From positions 14,716,238 through 14,780,237 of the forward strand of contig JAOANR010000002.1 of NCBI GenBank assembly GCA_030278955.1: DNA of 64,000 nucleotides, given 5' to 3'. Below, one piece after another: positions 23,554 through 35,899 of this stretch. The position numbers and the translations under genes are program-made. Every line of letters starts with the position of its first letter. Position 1 is the stretch's first letter. This DNA comes from Hygrophila difformis. Lineage: Eukaryota; Streptophyta; Magnoliopsida; Lamiales; Acanthaceae. The notes beneath the pieces are model-generated. The model saw only the letters and a list, made by a program, of their open reading frames with translations. It was not told where the DNA came from and searched no databases.

Positions 23554-24588
23554 TACTTTCTTGCTTGGTTGGACCTGATTTTGTCGATTTGGGAATGGAA
23601 ATGGTGGTGGTGGGAGGATTTCCGGCCGCGGGTGTTGGTGGTGGAGGCGGCGGCGATAGGCGGTCGGAAATGGTGGCCGGGTCGTGTGGAGAAGCCATGG
23701 TGGTGGCGAAATGGAGCTGTGGTAGCGGCGTGGAATCCTTGGCGGCGACGGTGGCGGCGTGGACAGGGGATGCCGGTGGTGTTGTCGCGGTGGTGGCCGG
23801 ATTGTGGCCGAAGGGAGGATGTGGTGGTGAAGCGATGGCCGGAAATGGAACGGGGAGGAAGATTTGGTGGTGGACTTGTGCGGGGTGGCCGACCGGCGGC
23901 GGCCGGAGGCTCGCCGGCGGCGAGCGCGGCGCCGGAAAAAGGGGCGGCGGCGGCAGGAGGACTTTAGGTTAGGGTTGGGGTTTTGTTTGGGGTATTGGGC
24001 TAGGGTTTGTGTTAGGGTTGGGCTTGGGCCTAATTTAATTTAATTGCCCATTGCTCAAATTATTGGTCCATTGGATTTAATTGACTAGCCCAACTTTCAT
24101 GACTTAATCCACTTTAATTATGGACTCAATTGACTAATTAACTTATTTTATGGACTTAATAATTTTATAACACTTATCTCTTATGGACTTAATAATTTTA
24201 TAACACTTATCTCTTAACATAATAGATTTAATTGATTTAAATTATTTATTAATTGGCACCGTTAGCCAAATAAATTCAAATTTCCAAATCTCCCAAGTCG
24301 GGACAATTGCTAGTCAAAGTTGGACAATTCATCAATTCCCAACAATGAAATGATCATCTATTTTAATATAATTTGTAGGGACTTAATCTATAATCCAATC
24401 TACCTTTAATGTTATTTACTTCAATACTTATGAATAATTCGAAACTCTATTTCCTTCAATTCGGGACGATCGCAACTTAACGGCCGGACAATTCCTAATA
24501 ATTAAATGGGTTTAGTGTTTTAATTTAATTACACGGACCTAATTTTATAGCTTAACTCATAAATTGTGTTATTCAATAGATTAGTTCA

Positions 24589-24672
24589 TCTATTAATATA
24601 TCACCTGACTCACCACTTCGAATTCACTAATCTATTAATATATCACCTGACTCACCACTTCGAATTCCTTAA
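24589..24672. repeat. 42-bp tandem duplication in one LTR only
   Basis: Copies are 24589-24630 and 24631-24672. The sister LTR has a single copy near 32757-32798, so the event post-dates element B. Confidence 0.85.
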
Positions 24673-24863
24673 TCCGGACAATTAATCGTTAAATGGGTCG
24701 CTAGATAATTTATTCAATTGGTCAAGTATTAATATTAATGATTAATTTGTAATATAATTGAGTCCAATTTCATTTAGTATAACATTAACTCAAAAATTCC
24801 TAACGTTTGCCCATTACGTGAGTTTAGGATTTAAATTATCATTTGTCATGAACTTAATTAATA

Positions 24864-25123
24864 CTCCCTCCGTCCCAGATAACTTGTCCTGTTTGACTTT
24901 TTGGCACTGTTCATTGTTCAACTTTGACTCAATGTTATTGTAAGTATATCGTTGGGAAAAAATAGTCGAGTTGGGTCTTGTTAGAATCGTATGATCATGT
25001 AGTTTTATAGTATATATTTTACATAATTTTTCACTGTACATATTTTGAGATATTAACGATTGAAAAAGTGCATTGGATTGTGTGCAGAAGTTAAACAAGA
25101 CAAGTTAAGTGGGACAGAGGGAG
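24864..25123. mobile_element. Stowaway-type MITE (260 bp)
   Basis: The terminal inverted repeats start CTCCCTCCGTCCCAGATAAC and CTCCCTCTGTCCCACTTAAC and extend about 25 bp. The TA duplication is at 24862-24863 and 25124-25125. The sister LTR at about 32985 retains the empty site (TTAATTAATAGTACTTT). There is no coding capacity; a Tc1/mariner transposase from elsewhere would be needed. Confidence 0.95.
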
Positions 25124-25831
25124 TAGTACTTTCTTAAAGTAATATTTAGTTTTACTTATCATAATATTGTTTTGTGGATTATTGGATTTAAACTACCTAG
25201 TAATGGATTTTCTTGTCACAAAAATCAAGTGTATTAGTATTTAATCTAATTTCTTATACACAAATCAATGGGTTTAGCTTACTTAGTAATTAGTCCCAGT
25301 AGGCAATTTGGTCGAGGTCTCGGAAAATATTAATTTAAATGTTTTGCTAATTAAAAACTGGTCTGTCCTCTAGTTCCATAATTAAAGTAGCCAAGTATTT
25401 TATTCCGTCCGTGATTATTCATTTCATCACTTTACTCATGCCTAGTAATATTTATTTAGACTCTAATATTACATAAGCTCGTCTATTTTGGTCATTAAAT
25501 TGTATTTCTATCCGGTACCCTCGTCGGATAATTTGGTTTAACTTAATTTGCCTTTAGCAATGTTTAATCCAGCTCGTATACATAAACTGGAGAACTTAAT
25601 TAAATTTTTGATAATTTATAAATTAATACTTATACGCTAATTTAATAGTTTCATACTTAAAAGTTTTTAACTCCTAAAATTTAATTCTCAGCTAAGATTG
25701 ATTTGAATAAATTCGCACTTTAAAAGTAAATATCCTTTCCTTTCATGTTCTAAAAATTTTATTTATGAGAAATTTTGAATATTTATTTATTAAAATTTAA
25801 ACTTCTATTAAAATTTTTACGGAGTGTTATA

Positions 25832-25870
25832 GTCTACCCTCCTTAAAGTAAGGCTTCGCCCTCGAAGCCT
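25832..25870 (-). promoter_or_regulatory. Element B PPT and hairpin
   Basis: The minus-strand purine run ends AAGGAGGGTAGAC at the LTR. The hairpin 25851-25870 has arms AGGCTTCG and CGAAGCCT with a 4-nt loop. Compared with elements 1, C and A the outer stem pairs differ but pairing is kept. Confidence 0.8.
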
Positions 25871-27697
25871 CTAGGCAGAACTAAGGTACAGTTATAACTA
25901 GGGGATATTTCCTAAATTTATGTCCCTATAGAAAAATATTCCAAGGTCCTATCATTTTTAATTCTCTTCAAACCGCTTCAGGTGTCTATCCTTGATATCC
26001 TCTTTCAACCTTTTATGTTAAATCCTTCACGTTACTGGTACCATCTTTTCATTATTATCCAACTTTAATTCGCCATGAACCTAAATAATTTTTCCTATGG
26101 TCCTCAGTCATTGATGCCCGTCGGTCCATTGTTATTCTTGTGTCGCCTCCCTTAGCGGAATGTACTAACCGCACTGTGCTTTACTATGTCATTTAATTAT
26201 TCCTTGATTACTCACTTTTATTTCACCCAAAAGGGATTCAAATGACAGCTAATCTTTCGGGCGTGCTCTCAATCCTTAATAAATCCCACTTTTCTTGTTG
26301 GTACGATGTCACTCTTAGGAAAAATCTATTTATTCGTGACGAAACACTTTGTCAATCTTGTTTTATATTTGGTTCAACAATTATTTATTATGCCTGAGGT
26401 GTTCTCAAATCCAAAAATACTACGGTGAATTCTTCGAGCTTGATCTAATGAATTTTCTTTAATCCCTAGGATATCCTACTCAACTTGTTGTTCATATTAC
26501 GCATGTCCTTTAGTCGGTTACCTACGAGAATTTTCCAATTATTATCATGCTCCTATATTACCTAGAGATTACCCATTTCTCTTTTTAAATTACTCATCCA
26601 AGGGTATGTCCATTTGAATTAGGTGTTCTTGTCGATATTTCTAGATGATTTTATGTGTTGGTTAAACATAGGTTGGTCCATTTTTCTTTCGACGCTTTCT
26701 CTACCGGGATATGCTAGCGACTACGTGATTTTATTCTTTTCATAGGAGGATGAAAATAGACATCTCATTTACCCGCTTCTTAATTTCTCGTATCTCATAC
26801 TTCTCCAAAAGGTATTCGGGGTAAGTCTTGGACAAAAATTCATTGGTTACACTATTTTATTAAGACTTATGATAACTCGGTTAAACTGACGGGTTTCCTT
26901 TGAGTACCTTATCAATCCTTAACAAATCCCACTCTTCTAGTTTGTAATGCGTCGCCCAAATTTATTTATTACCTATGAACCATGTGGTCACTCTTGTTTT
27001 GTTTTTGGTTCATTATTTATTTATTATACTTGGAGTGTTCTCTAATTTCAAAAGTAGTGTGGTGAGTTTCACGGGCCCAACCTAAGATAGATAAAATTTA
27101 AATCATTTGGAAGAATCCAACTCTGTTCATCCTTAATCCGGACATAATTATGTATGAAGTTAACTACTAATCGTCTTTAGTCGTACCCATGAGAATCTTT
27201 TAATTATTACAAAGTTCCCATCACTTTGAAATTTCCAAATGCTAGTTAGTTATCCTCTATGCATACCCGACCAAGGGTTACACGAAAGTGGTATAGGTTC
27301 AAATGCTTGGCCTATAAAATTTTATAATAAATATCCTTCTTACCATGTCTTCTTGCTAGTCCTCACTTTTAATAAGTCATCTTTAATTGATATTCATTAT
27401 TTTCGAATGACAATAATTTTAACGAAGAATTTCCTTGCTTGGTGGGTTATCACCTTGATAACTTACATTTTCCACTAAGATTTATCCACCATATTTTGGT
27501 AATTATGAATCTTATATTTTATTGGGTATGCAATCTTTCGTCCTCGATTATAAACTTTGTCCTTGGCGATCCATAATATTTAATCCATCGTATTATATTT
27601 CCTTGTATATTTTTATTTTATTTTATTTTATTTTATTTTATTTATTTGTTTTTATTTTTTATTATTTTTTTTTATTTTTTTTTGTTGTCGTCAATAC

Positions 27698-27780
<83 letters not shown>

Positions 27781-28512
27781 GTGAAGGAGAATCCTTTTAC
27801 ATAGCATATTTGGGAAAATAATTTCTAACGATTCCATCGAGCCTTACTTAGCATATTATTTTAATCAAGGATTGGGATCCAAGTCCTTAAACCTGAAGGA
27901 ATAGAATTTAATGACTTAAGTTAATCCTTTAAGTGGTCATTGAGGCAATTGCTCCCTCAAGAATATTCTTGATAAATATTCAATTTCCCTTGCCAATTTG
28001 GCATATGAATTTAGGGAAAATTCGTAAATATTTTATAGAACTCGTGGTGAGTTTAAAAATTTCTTTGGTGCCCTTACATGACACTCGCGTCTTATCTTCA
28101 AGACCATATAAAATTTAGGAAAATCTTATTCTTGGTTATCCGTGTGATTATCGTAGCTATCATATAAATCGTGTTCTCACAATCCTAAGGCATAACCTTA
28201 ATTTAGTCCATAATTACCCCGAAGGCAAAGCATAATAGTAGAAGTTCAGTCATATATCCGAAACTGAAAATGGCTCAAGGCCGGTTCGATACAACGCCGT
28301 GATTTGGTAGATCTACTGTTGGGGTAAACGTCCCCGAGATCTTACCGATGATAAAAGTAAAACTAAGTGCAATTACCGTCATCTCCTGTAGGCATCGTCT
28401 ACATAATAGGTCCTAAATAAAGTGACTAGGTTCTGGGAACTAGACACTAAGGAAATGTGATACGTGAAGGTAGCTAGAGATAGGTGGAAGACGGCTCATC
28501 GAGTCCCTCATC
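25871..28512 (-). other. Element B internal noncoding region
   Basis: About 2.6 kb with no supported gene. It holds two diverged copies of a roughly 300-bp segment (about 26230-26560 and 26870-27230), both containing AATCCCACT and TGGTTCA words. A T-rich stretch near 27600-27690 runs into an ATT microsatellite at 27698-27779. Short frames here lack any recognisable domain. Confidence 0.6.
27698..27779. repeat. (ATT)n microsatellite
   Basis: About 27 uninterrupted ATT/TTA units in the element B internal region. Confidence 0.95.
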
Positions 28513-28959
28513 CTACTCGTCGGAACCCTCGTGGTCTGACCCCTCTTGCGCGGGTTCCCCAACTGCCGCTGCACTGGTGGACGCGGGCGCGTTCTCCATA
28601 GTAGTGTACTTATGGATACGGTCTAGTATGTCCGTGCGCATCCACCCATCGGGTCCCCACTCAGTCCTAAGATGGTGAAGCTCCTTGAAGAGCGAGGTGG
28701 TGTGTGTCTCCAGCGCAGCGATCCGCTGTCGCTGTCTCGCAATCTCGCCATCCTGTCGCTGAGCGACAGCCTCGAGGTAGTCCTGCATCAGCACCTTCAG
28801 GCGCAACTCGGTCTCCACCTGAGCTTCCACCTCTTTCAGCCTTGCCCTCAATTGGGCTTTCTTGGCCTCAAGGCCGCAGACTTCGTGCTCGAGCCTGGCC
28901 ACGTCCCTAGTCAAGTGGGCCACGGTGTCACTAAAGGCCAAAAGTGCCGGGTCCGACAT
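28513..28959 (-). CDS. Element B small ORF (coiled coil, acidic tail)
   Basis: The function is unknown. I choose the Met at 28959 (MSDPALLAFSD) over the Met 21 codons upstream, because it lies at the offset from the PBS seen in elements 1 and C and starts the same way (short, acidic, Pro-containing). The 148-residue product is strongly heptad-like (HLTRDVARLEHEVCGLEAKK, RLKEVEAQVETELRLKVL, IARQRQRIAALETHT) and ends in an acidic tail, AQEGSDHEGSDE. It lies 457 nt from the PBS. It is the only plausible protein in an otherwise noncoding element. Similarity to the element 1 and C products is one of layout, length and composition; I cannot show homology by eye. Confidence 0.65.
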   Translation of the reverse strand: MSDPALLAFSDTVAHLTRDVARLEHEVCGLEAKKAQLRARLKEVEAQVETELRLKVLMQDYLEAVAQRQDGEIARQRQRIAALETHTTSLFKELHHLRTEWGPDGWMRTDILDRIHKYTTMENAPASTSAAAVGEPAQEGSDHEGSDE

Positions 28960-29415
28960 CTGGGAAAAACCCTTGTCAGAATAACTTATAACAACCAAAA
29001 TTCTGCTCGTGCCTATATGCATAATGTGTGTGTGTTCCCATCCCCAAATATAACTTTATAACTTTTAAAACACTTGCATAGTCTTTTCAAAAATTATTTT
29101 CGTGCAAAAATTGCAATAATTTAAATGCACTACTTCCTTGGGAAAAATGCTTCAAAAATAATTTCTTCGTGCACAAATTTTAAAATTTTTAAATGCACTA
29201 CTAGCATAGCAATCATGCTTTAAAAATAATCCCTAATGTGCAAAAATTTAAGTAATTTAAATGCACATTTTTCCATCGCAAAAATACTTCCAATGCTTTT
29301 AGTGTAAAAATTTAATAATTTTGAATACACTACTTGCATAGCCATAGAGCTTTCAAAATAATTTTTGGTGCATAAATTTTAAATAATTTAAATGCACAAA
29401 TTCCAAGAGCAAAAT

Positions 29416-29427
29416 GCTCTGATACCA
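29416..29427 (-). promoter_or_regulatory. Element B primer binding site
   Basis: On the minus strand this is TGGTATCAGAGC, the standard complement to plant initiator tRNA-Met, three bases from the LTR edge at 29431. Confidence 0.93.
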
Positions 29428-29430
29428 AAC

Positions 29431-32400
29431 TGTAACACCCCCATTTTCTCTGAAGATGCAGCGGAAAAAAAGTGCACAAAACAATGGGTGGGGTGCTACC
29501 GCCACGTATCCCGGACCGCCCGAAATACGCTAAGGCTAAAAATAATGGGTGCAGAACATCAGAGTTTAATGCATATGCTAACCACTTCCCGGGCAAGTTA
29601 GCATATACTCTGCACAAAAGCTTATAATGCTGTAAAAGTGTGAGAATAAGCTTAACAAAAATGGTTGGACTGTACAACCAAAACAGAGGAACGCATTCCT
29701 CAAATGAGCTCAACTATAGAAATGGAATAAATCCATGGAAGTTTATTTTAAAAGAGGTTGTACCTCGCATGTCAAAAATATTATATAAAGGGTTTGTCAA
29801 ACTCTCATTTCAAAAATAATACTGTTAACGCAAAATGCATTATTCAAAAACAGTAGGGCACTATGTTTGCATAAACGGGATAAAACCCAAATATTTATTT
29901 ATGCTCGATACAAAATTTCCAAGGCTTTATAAAAATTGTCTTTGCCTTATAAAAATTTATCTATGCCAAGAAATAAGTTCTATCCCCAAAGGGATTTTAA
30001 AAGTATTCATACTTATAAATGTTACCCCGTACCGTGCCCGTGCAAAATATGCTCTAACGTTCTGAAACCTGAAAGGAAATGGTGACAAGTGTAGAGTCAG
30101 CGAAAACAATCGCTGAGTAAGTAGAAGTTTACTCCCGGAGGAGATAGGGTAGCAGAAATAATTTAAAAGCAACAGTTATGGTAATGGTATGCTAAAAACG
30201 AGAATAATTTGTACATAAAGTCAATATTAATCTAACCCGGGAATAGTTAATACAGCAATATGCGTTACCGAGATGTAAAATCCCAGCCACTGTGATGTGC
30301 AGGATCCCAACGGGCTCAAACTGCACATACACGCAAGGGTGTGGGGGAGGTAAGAAATTTCCTCGAAACCCACCACTGGAATCAGATATGGAACCGCCTG
30401 GATAGCCCCAAGAGTCCCCGTGTGGCGATTAAGTGCGCAACAACGTAGGAGTTGGGCAGCCAGCCCATACCCAGACCCAGCCCCCGTAACAATGAGCTCA
30501 AAAATCCGTAGGATTTGAGAATAGTTGCGAACAGTATAAAGCACAGTAAAATGGCATACCAATAATCCAAAAGCAGTAGGGAGCAATAAGCATAAATTTA
30601 AAATATAATAAAGCGGTTTGTAATTTATGCTTAAGCTAAAATAAATTTGGGCTTACTCCACAAAGAGTAAAAATCTACTTACAGTCACCGAAGATGGAAT
30701 GGGGATGACACACGCACAGGCTACGAGCAGATAATCCTTTACAGCTACGCTACTAAGAAAAATACTCTAATATTAATATATACGCTATAATGGCTTCTTT
30801 AACTAAAATAACAATAATAACTAAAATGATGCTAAAATAATAACTAAAATATCCAACTTAAATAAATCTTACCCGGACACTCACAGCTCCTACAGGTTAG
30901 TCATAATAATTCCAACTGAGCTCCTAAAGTCTCCTTAGCCAATCGGAAAGAGTGAAACAGAAAGAGAACGGATGAGCAGTAACTCAAGAGTAGAACAAGA
31001 AAAGAAAGAAGGCAAGGAACTGAAAGAGAAAATAACAGAGGAAGAACAAAATGCAGAGGGAGGAGAGTGGTGCATGGGGCGAGTGAGGGTTGGTTGGGTG
31101 GTTAATATAGAAAAATCTACTGCATCCTACTATCCGGATAAAAGCCCCTTCCTCTTGCTACCCCTTTTAATTCCACGGGTATCCATTAATGTCCACTCAT
31201 TACACTCACACACCTTCTGTCTCGCCTCCCCTGTTGCACGCCACCCACCTCCATCAATCCCTCAATCTAAAAGTCACTCACCCTTTTGTCTACAAGATTT
31301 CTGCCTCTCCTCTTCTCCTTTATTTTTTATTTTTTTCTTTTCCTATCTTTTCCTTCTTCTCCATCTACTCCACCAGCAACTCGTCCGGTGAGGAGGGGAG
31401 CGGCGGCGAGGCGGAGGCAAGGGCTCTGGCGGCGACGGGGCAGGCGGCGACGGGCGGCGGCCGGCGGCAGCGGCCTCGTCGGCCCTTCTTCTCCCTCTCC
31501 CTCTTCCTTCTTCTCCCCTTCTTTTCTTGTTGTTCTATGTTGAGTTTTCTGAATTTTTGGTGGTTGGGAAGAAAACTTGAGGTGGAACGGCGGTGGAGCC
31601 AGCGGCGGAGGGACGGTGGCGGAAAAAGGGATGGGTGGCGGCAGCGGCTCCGCCGGCGATGGCTGCGGGCTCTCCGGCCTGTTCCTTCTTTCTTTCTCTT
31701 TCTTCTCTCTCTCTCTCTCTCGTCTTACTTTCTTGCTTGGTTGGACCTGATTTTGTCGATTTGGGAATGGAAATGGTGGTGGTGGGAGGATTTCCGGCCG
31801 CGGGTGTTGGTGGTGGAGGCGGCGGCGATAGGCGGTCGGAAATGGTGGCCGGGTTGTGTGGAGAAGCCATGGTGGTGGCGAAATGGAGCTGTGGTAGCGG
31901 CGTGGAATCCTTGGCGGTGACGGCGGCGGCGTGGACAGGGGATGCCGGTGGTGTTGTCGCGGTGGTGGCCGGATTGTGGCCGAAGGGAGGATGTGGTGGT
32001 GAAGCGGTGGCCGGAAATGGAACGGGGAGGAAGATTTGGTGGTGGACTTGTGCGGGGTGGCCGACCGGCGGCGGCCGGAGGCTCGCCGGCGGCGAGCGCG
32101 GCGCCGGAAAAAGGGGCGGCGGCAGGAGGACTTTAGGTTAGGGTTAGGGTTTTGTTTGGGGTATTGGGCTAGGGTTTGTGTTAGGGTTGGGCTTGGGTCT
32201 AATTTAATTTAATTGCCCATTGCTCAAATTATTGGCCCATTGGATTTAATTGACTAGCCCAACTTTCATGACTTAATCCACTTTAATTATGGACTCAATT
32301 GACTAATTAACTTATTTTATGGACTTAATAATTTTATAACACTTATCTCTTATGGACTTAATAATTTTATAACACTTATCTCTTAACATAATAGATTTAA

Positions 32401-33698
32401 TTGATTTAAATTATTTATTAATTGGCACCGTTAGCCAAATAAATTCAAATTTCCAAATCTCCCAAGTCGGGACAATTGCTAGTCAAAGTTGGACAATTCA
32501 TCAATTCCCAACAATGAAATGATCATCTATTTTAATATAATTTGTAGGGACTTAATCTATAATCCAATCTACCTTTAATGTTATTTACTTCAATACTTAT
32601 GAATAATTCGAAACTCTATTTCCTCCAATTCGGGACGATCGCAACTTAACGGCCGGACAATTCCTAATAATTAAATGGGTTTAGTGTTTTAATTTAATTA
32701 CACGGACCTAATTTTATAGCTTAACTCATAAATTGTGTTATTCAATAGATTAGTTCATCTATTAATATATCACCTGACTCACCACTTCGAATTCCTTAAT
32801 CCGGACAATTAATCGTTAAATGGGTCGCTAGATAATTTATTCAATTGGTCAAGTATTAATATTAATGATTAATTTGTAATATAATTTGAGTCCAATTTCA
32901 TTTAGTATAACATTAACTCAAAAATTCCTAATGTTTGCCCATTACGCGAGTTTAGGATTTAAATTATCATTTGTCATGAACTTAATTAATAGTACTTTCT
33001 TAAAGTAATATTTAGTTTTACTTATCATAATATTGTTTTGTGGATTATTGGATTTAAACTACCTAGTAGTGGATTTTCTTGTCACAAAAATCAAGTGTAT
33101 TAGTATTTAATCTAATTTCTTATACACAAATCAATGGGTTTAGCTTACTTAGTAATTAGTCCCAGTAGGCAATTTGGTCGAGGTCTCGGAAAATATTAAT
33201 TTAAATGTTTCGCTAATTAAAAACTGGTCTGTCCTCTAGTTCCATAATTAAAGTAGCCAAGTATTTTATTCCGTCCGTGATTATTCATTTCATCACTTTA
33301 CTCATGCCTAGTAATATTTATTTAGACTCTAATATTACATAAGCTCGTCTATTTTGGTCATTAAATTGTATTTCTATCCGGTACCCTCGTCGGATAATTT
33401 GGTTTAACTTAATTTGCCTTTAGCAATGATTAATCCAGCTCGTATACATAAACTGGAGAACTTAATTAAATTTTTGATAATTTATAAATTAATACTTATA
33501 CGCTAATTTAATAGTTTCATACTTAAAAGTTTTTAACTCCTAAAATTTAATTCTCAGCTAAGATTGATTTGAATAAATTCGCACTTTAAAAGTAAATATC
33601 CTTTCCTTTCATGTTCTAAAAATTTTATTTATGAGAAATTTTGAATATTTATTTATTAAAATTTAAACTTCTATTAAAAATTTTTACGGAGTGTTATA
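29431..33698 (-). mobile_element. Element B right LTR (5' LTR)
   Basis: 4268 bp, starting TGTAACACCCCC and ending GTGTTATA on the plus strand. It lacks the MITE and the 42-bp duplication of the left copy and has a slightly longer GGC-rich run near 31440-31470. Confidence 0.93.
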
Positions 33699-35027
33699 CT
33701 CCAGACGCGATGAATTCAAGATTTCGAATACGGGACTAATTCAAGATGGAAATTTCGAACCGTAAATGACCCCAAAAGTCGATCCGAAAATGTAGAGGAT
33801 AGAGACCCGATCGAGAAAAGAAGAAAAGACCCGACAAACCACGCGAACCGCTCGAACCGGTCACACCGGGCGCCGCGCGCTCTCCGCGCGGCCACGGGCG
33901 GCCACCGCGTGGGAGAAGGAAGACGCGTCCACGATTGAGCCGCGCGCAGGTCGTGCGGCCAAAGCAATACGTGCGCGTCACCAATGCGCCAGAGGTACAG
34001 AAGGTGTAAACTTTCCTTCCATGGTGATTTTCTTGCCAAAAATCCGATCCCTATCGATGGCAAGCGGATCACAGCCTTAGGAAAGGCTAAAAGCCGGGAT
34101 TGGGACGCCCCCATCCCCATTTTTACAGAAAACAAAAGTTGCTCTCCCTCAAAAACCCTATTTTCGACCAATTTCAGTAACTCGACTAAAACTCTATCTT
34201 CGGGAATTCAAACCAAAAACTTTTCAACATGGATTTTGTTCATAAGACTCTAATATACCTTTTGTCAAAATTTCAGCCACTGACATAAAGATTTGATACC
34301 CCAAATTGTGGCGCAAAGTTTCTGTGTAAAAACCAAACATTCGAAATCCTGACAGTTTTAATGACTCGACTTGATGCATGTTTTTCACCCGTTTCTAGAC
34401 CGAATCAAACTTGAATTTCTAAACAAAAGTTGTAGAAAATTTTGTCTAGATTATACATATAAAATTTCATGAATTTTGGAGTTCATTTGATATGTTAAAT
34501 CGGACGAATTCAGAACCTGTGTAAAACCGATTTTTGAACCCGAGCGTGAATAGTGTGTTGATGATGATTTTTGAACACCTAAGTCTTATTATTTCCAAAA
34601 ACTTAAAAGATGAAAGTTGTTCATTAAGATGTTTTCTACAACCTGTAAAAATTTCGGATCAATTGGACTTAGAATGAATTTTTAATCGACGTTGGACTAA
34701 ACTGTGTTGAAATCGATTTTTCGGGCAGAAATCTTTCCTTGTAAAGAACTCGAATTTTGACTCATTTCAAAACCTTATTTGGAGAAACTCAAAACATGAA
34801 AATTGTTCATAAGGGTGTCCTTGAGCTACTGTAGAAATTTCAGAATTTTCGGTTAAAAGACGAATCTTTAATTTAAAAAGGCGTAACCTGTGATAAATTT
34901 GATTTTTCGAACTTGAGAAAACTCGAACTATGAAATGCGATATCGAATCTCTTGTATACGACGAAACATGAACTTTCGAAAAATCCCATCCACTAGGCTG
35001 AGCCGATCCTCATGCTATTATTATTTT

Positions 35028-35303
35028 GAAACTGCCTCGTTAGTGGTCTCCCTACTATCTGAGATTGCCTCGTTAGTGATCTCGCGCGCTGTGATTTATT
35101 TGGACTGCCTCGTTAGTGGTCTCCCTACTATCTGAAATTGCCTCGTTAGTGATCTCGCGTGCTGAGCTTTATTGAGACTGCCTCGTTAGTGGTCTCCCTA
35201 CTATCTGACATTGTCTCGTTAGTGATCTCGCGCGCTGTGTATTTATTTGGACTACCTCGTTAGTGGTCCTACGATTATTGAGATTGCCTCGTTAGTGATC
35301 TCC
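35028..35303 (+). repeat. CTCGTTA-loop hairpin array, 3' LTR copy
   Basis: Eight units in the same order as in the 5' LTR (18674-18948), with scattered substitutions, for example GAAACTGCC and GACATTGTC, that weaken individual stems. Confidence 0.85.
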
Positions 35304-35859
35304 CTTGTGTGGTGTCCTCTTCTTAGTTGATGGGATAGTTATAAAAGACTCGTGTGTGTTATTTATTTAAAGCTTTAATTACTTATCACGTTTTTAAAAT
35401 TTCGCTTTTTAGTGATGCCTTACATTTTTGCGTTCTAGTATCATATAGTTAATTATGCTTTTCCGCTGCAAGTTAAACTATGAGTTTTAATTATTTACAT
35501 TAAAGCATGACAAATCTATGTCTTTCTGATTAAACACATGTAACCCCCTTAATTGTTTAGTTAAGAATTGAGTTACTCAGTATTTTATATACTGATAAAA
35601 CCCGTTGTTCATTTTTCTTTTACAGAGTATGAAGACATGGCATGATCATATGCATGCTTTCGGGGCTCGGGATTTTTTAATACTATTTATGTTGCATTCT
35701 AGTCTAGACTTTAGATATTACTTTGTATTGGCCATGTCGGCCTATGGTTATTTTTCCGCTGCAATTTAATCATCGCACATGAATGTTATAACATTATCTT
35801 AAGTTGAGTATTTTTCCGGACTTGTTTTAAAGTATTTTCGAAAACCCATAGCCTTGCAT

Positions 35860-35899
35860 CTCTTTAGCAAGCTCGAAGAAGTCGTGTCTTGCTAGGGAG
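35860..35899 (+). other. LTR-terminal 12-bp stem-loop
   Basis: Arms CTCTTTAGCAAG and CTTGCTAGGGAG pair over 12 positions (two G-U) around a 16-nt loop, 48 nt from the LTR end. The same structure is at 62165-62204 and, with different but still pairing arms, on the minus strand at 48718-48760 and 56504-56544. Confidence 0.7.

Larger units (their letters stand above)
21254..25831 (-). mobile_element. Element B left LTR (3' LTR)
   Basis: Nearly identical to 29431-33698 by eye. It has two insertions: a Stowaway MITE (24864-25123) and a 42-bp tandem duplication (24589-24672, single copy in the other LTR). The CT-rich run and (GGC)-rich block at 23100-23970 give long overlapping frames on both strands that are compositional artefacts. 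Confidence 0.93.
21254..33698 (-). mobile_element. Element B, LARD-like element with very long LTRs
   Basis: Element B is flanked by CTCCA (21249-21253 and 33699-33703). The LTRs are 21254-25831 (4578 bp) and 29431-33698 (4268 bp); the internal region 25832-29430 is 3599 bp. It is on the minus strand, shown by the PBS beside the right LTR and the PPT beside the left LTR. There is no gag, protease, RT or integrase. Such long LTRs and a mostly noncoding internal region match large retrotransposon derivatives (LARDs), which rely on proteins from other elements. In its own orientation the LTR starts TATAACAC, not TGTAACAC, and ends GGGTGTTACA. Most of the LTR length difference is a MITE and a 42-bp duplication in the left copy. 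Confidence 0.93.

Noticed and set aside
22908..23972. Glycine- and proline-rich frames of 100-190 codons, repeated at 30972-32141
   Set aside because: They are inside the two LTRs of element B. The frames differ between the copies because of indels, which shows no coding constraint.
28672..29061. Plus-strand 129-codon frame
   Set aside because: It is antisense to the coiled-coil ORF at 28513-28959 and produced by its codon bias.
33716..34171. Minus-strand frame in the element A LTR (also 16999-17442)
   Set aside because: It is present in both LTRs, antisense to the element, and not kept open in the older homologues at 1-1801 and 59079-62252.
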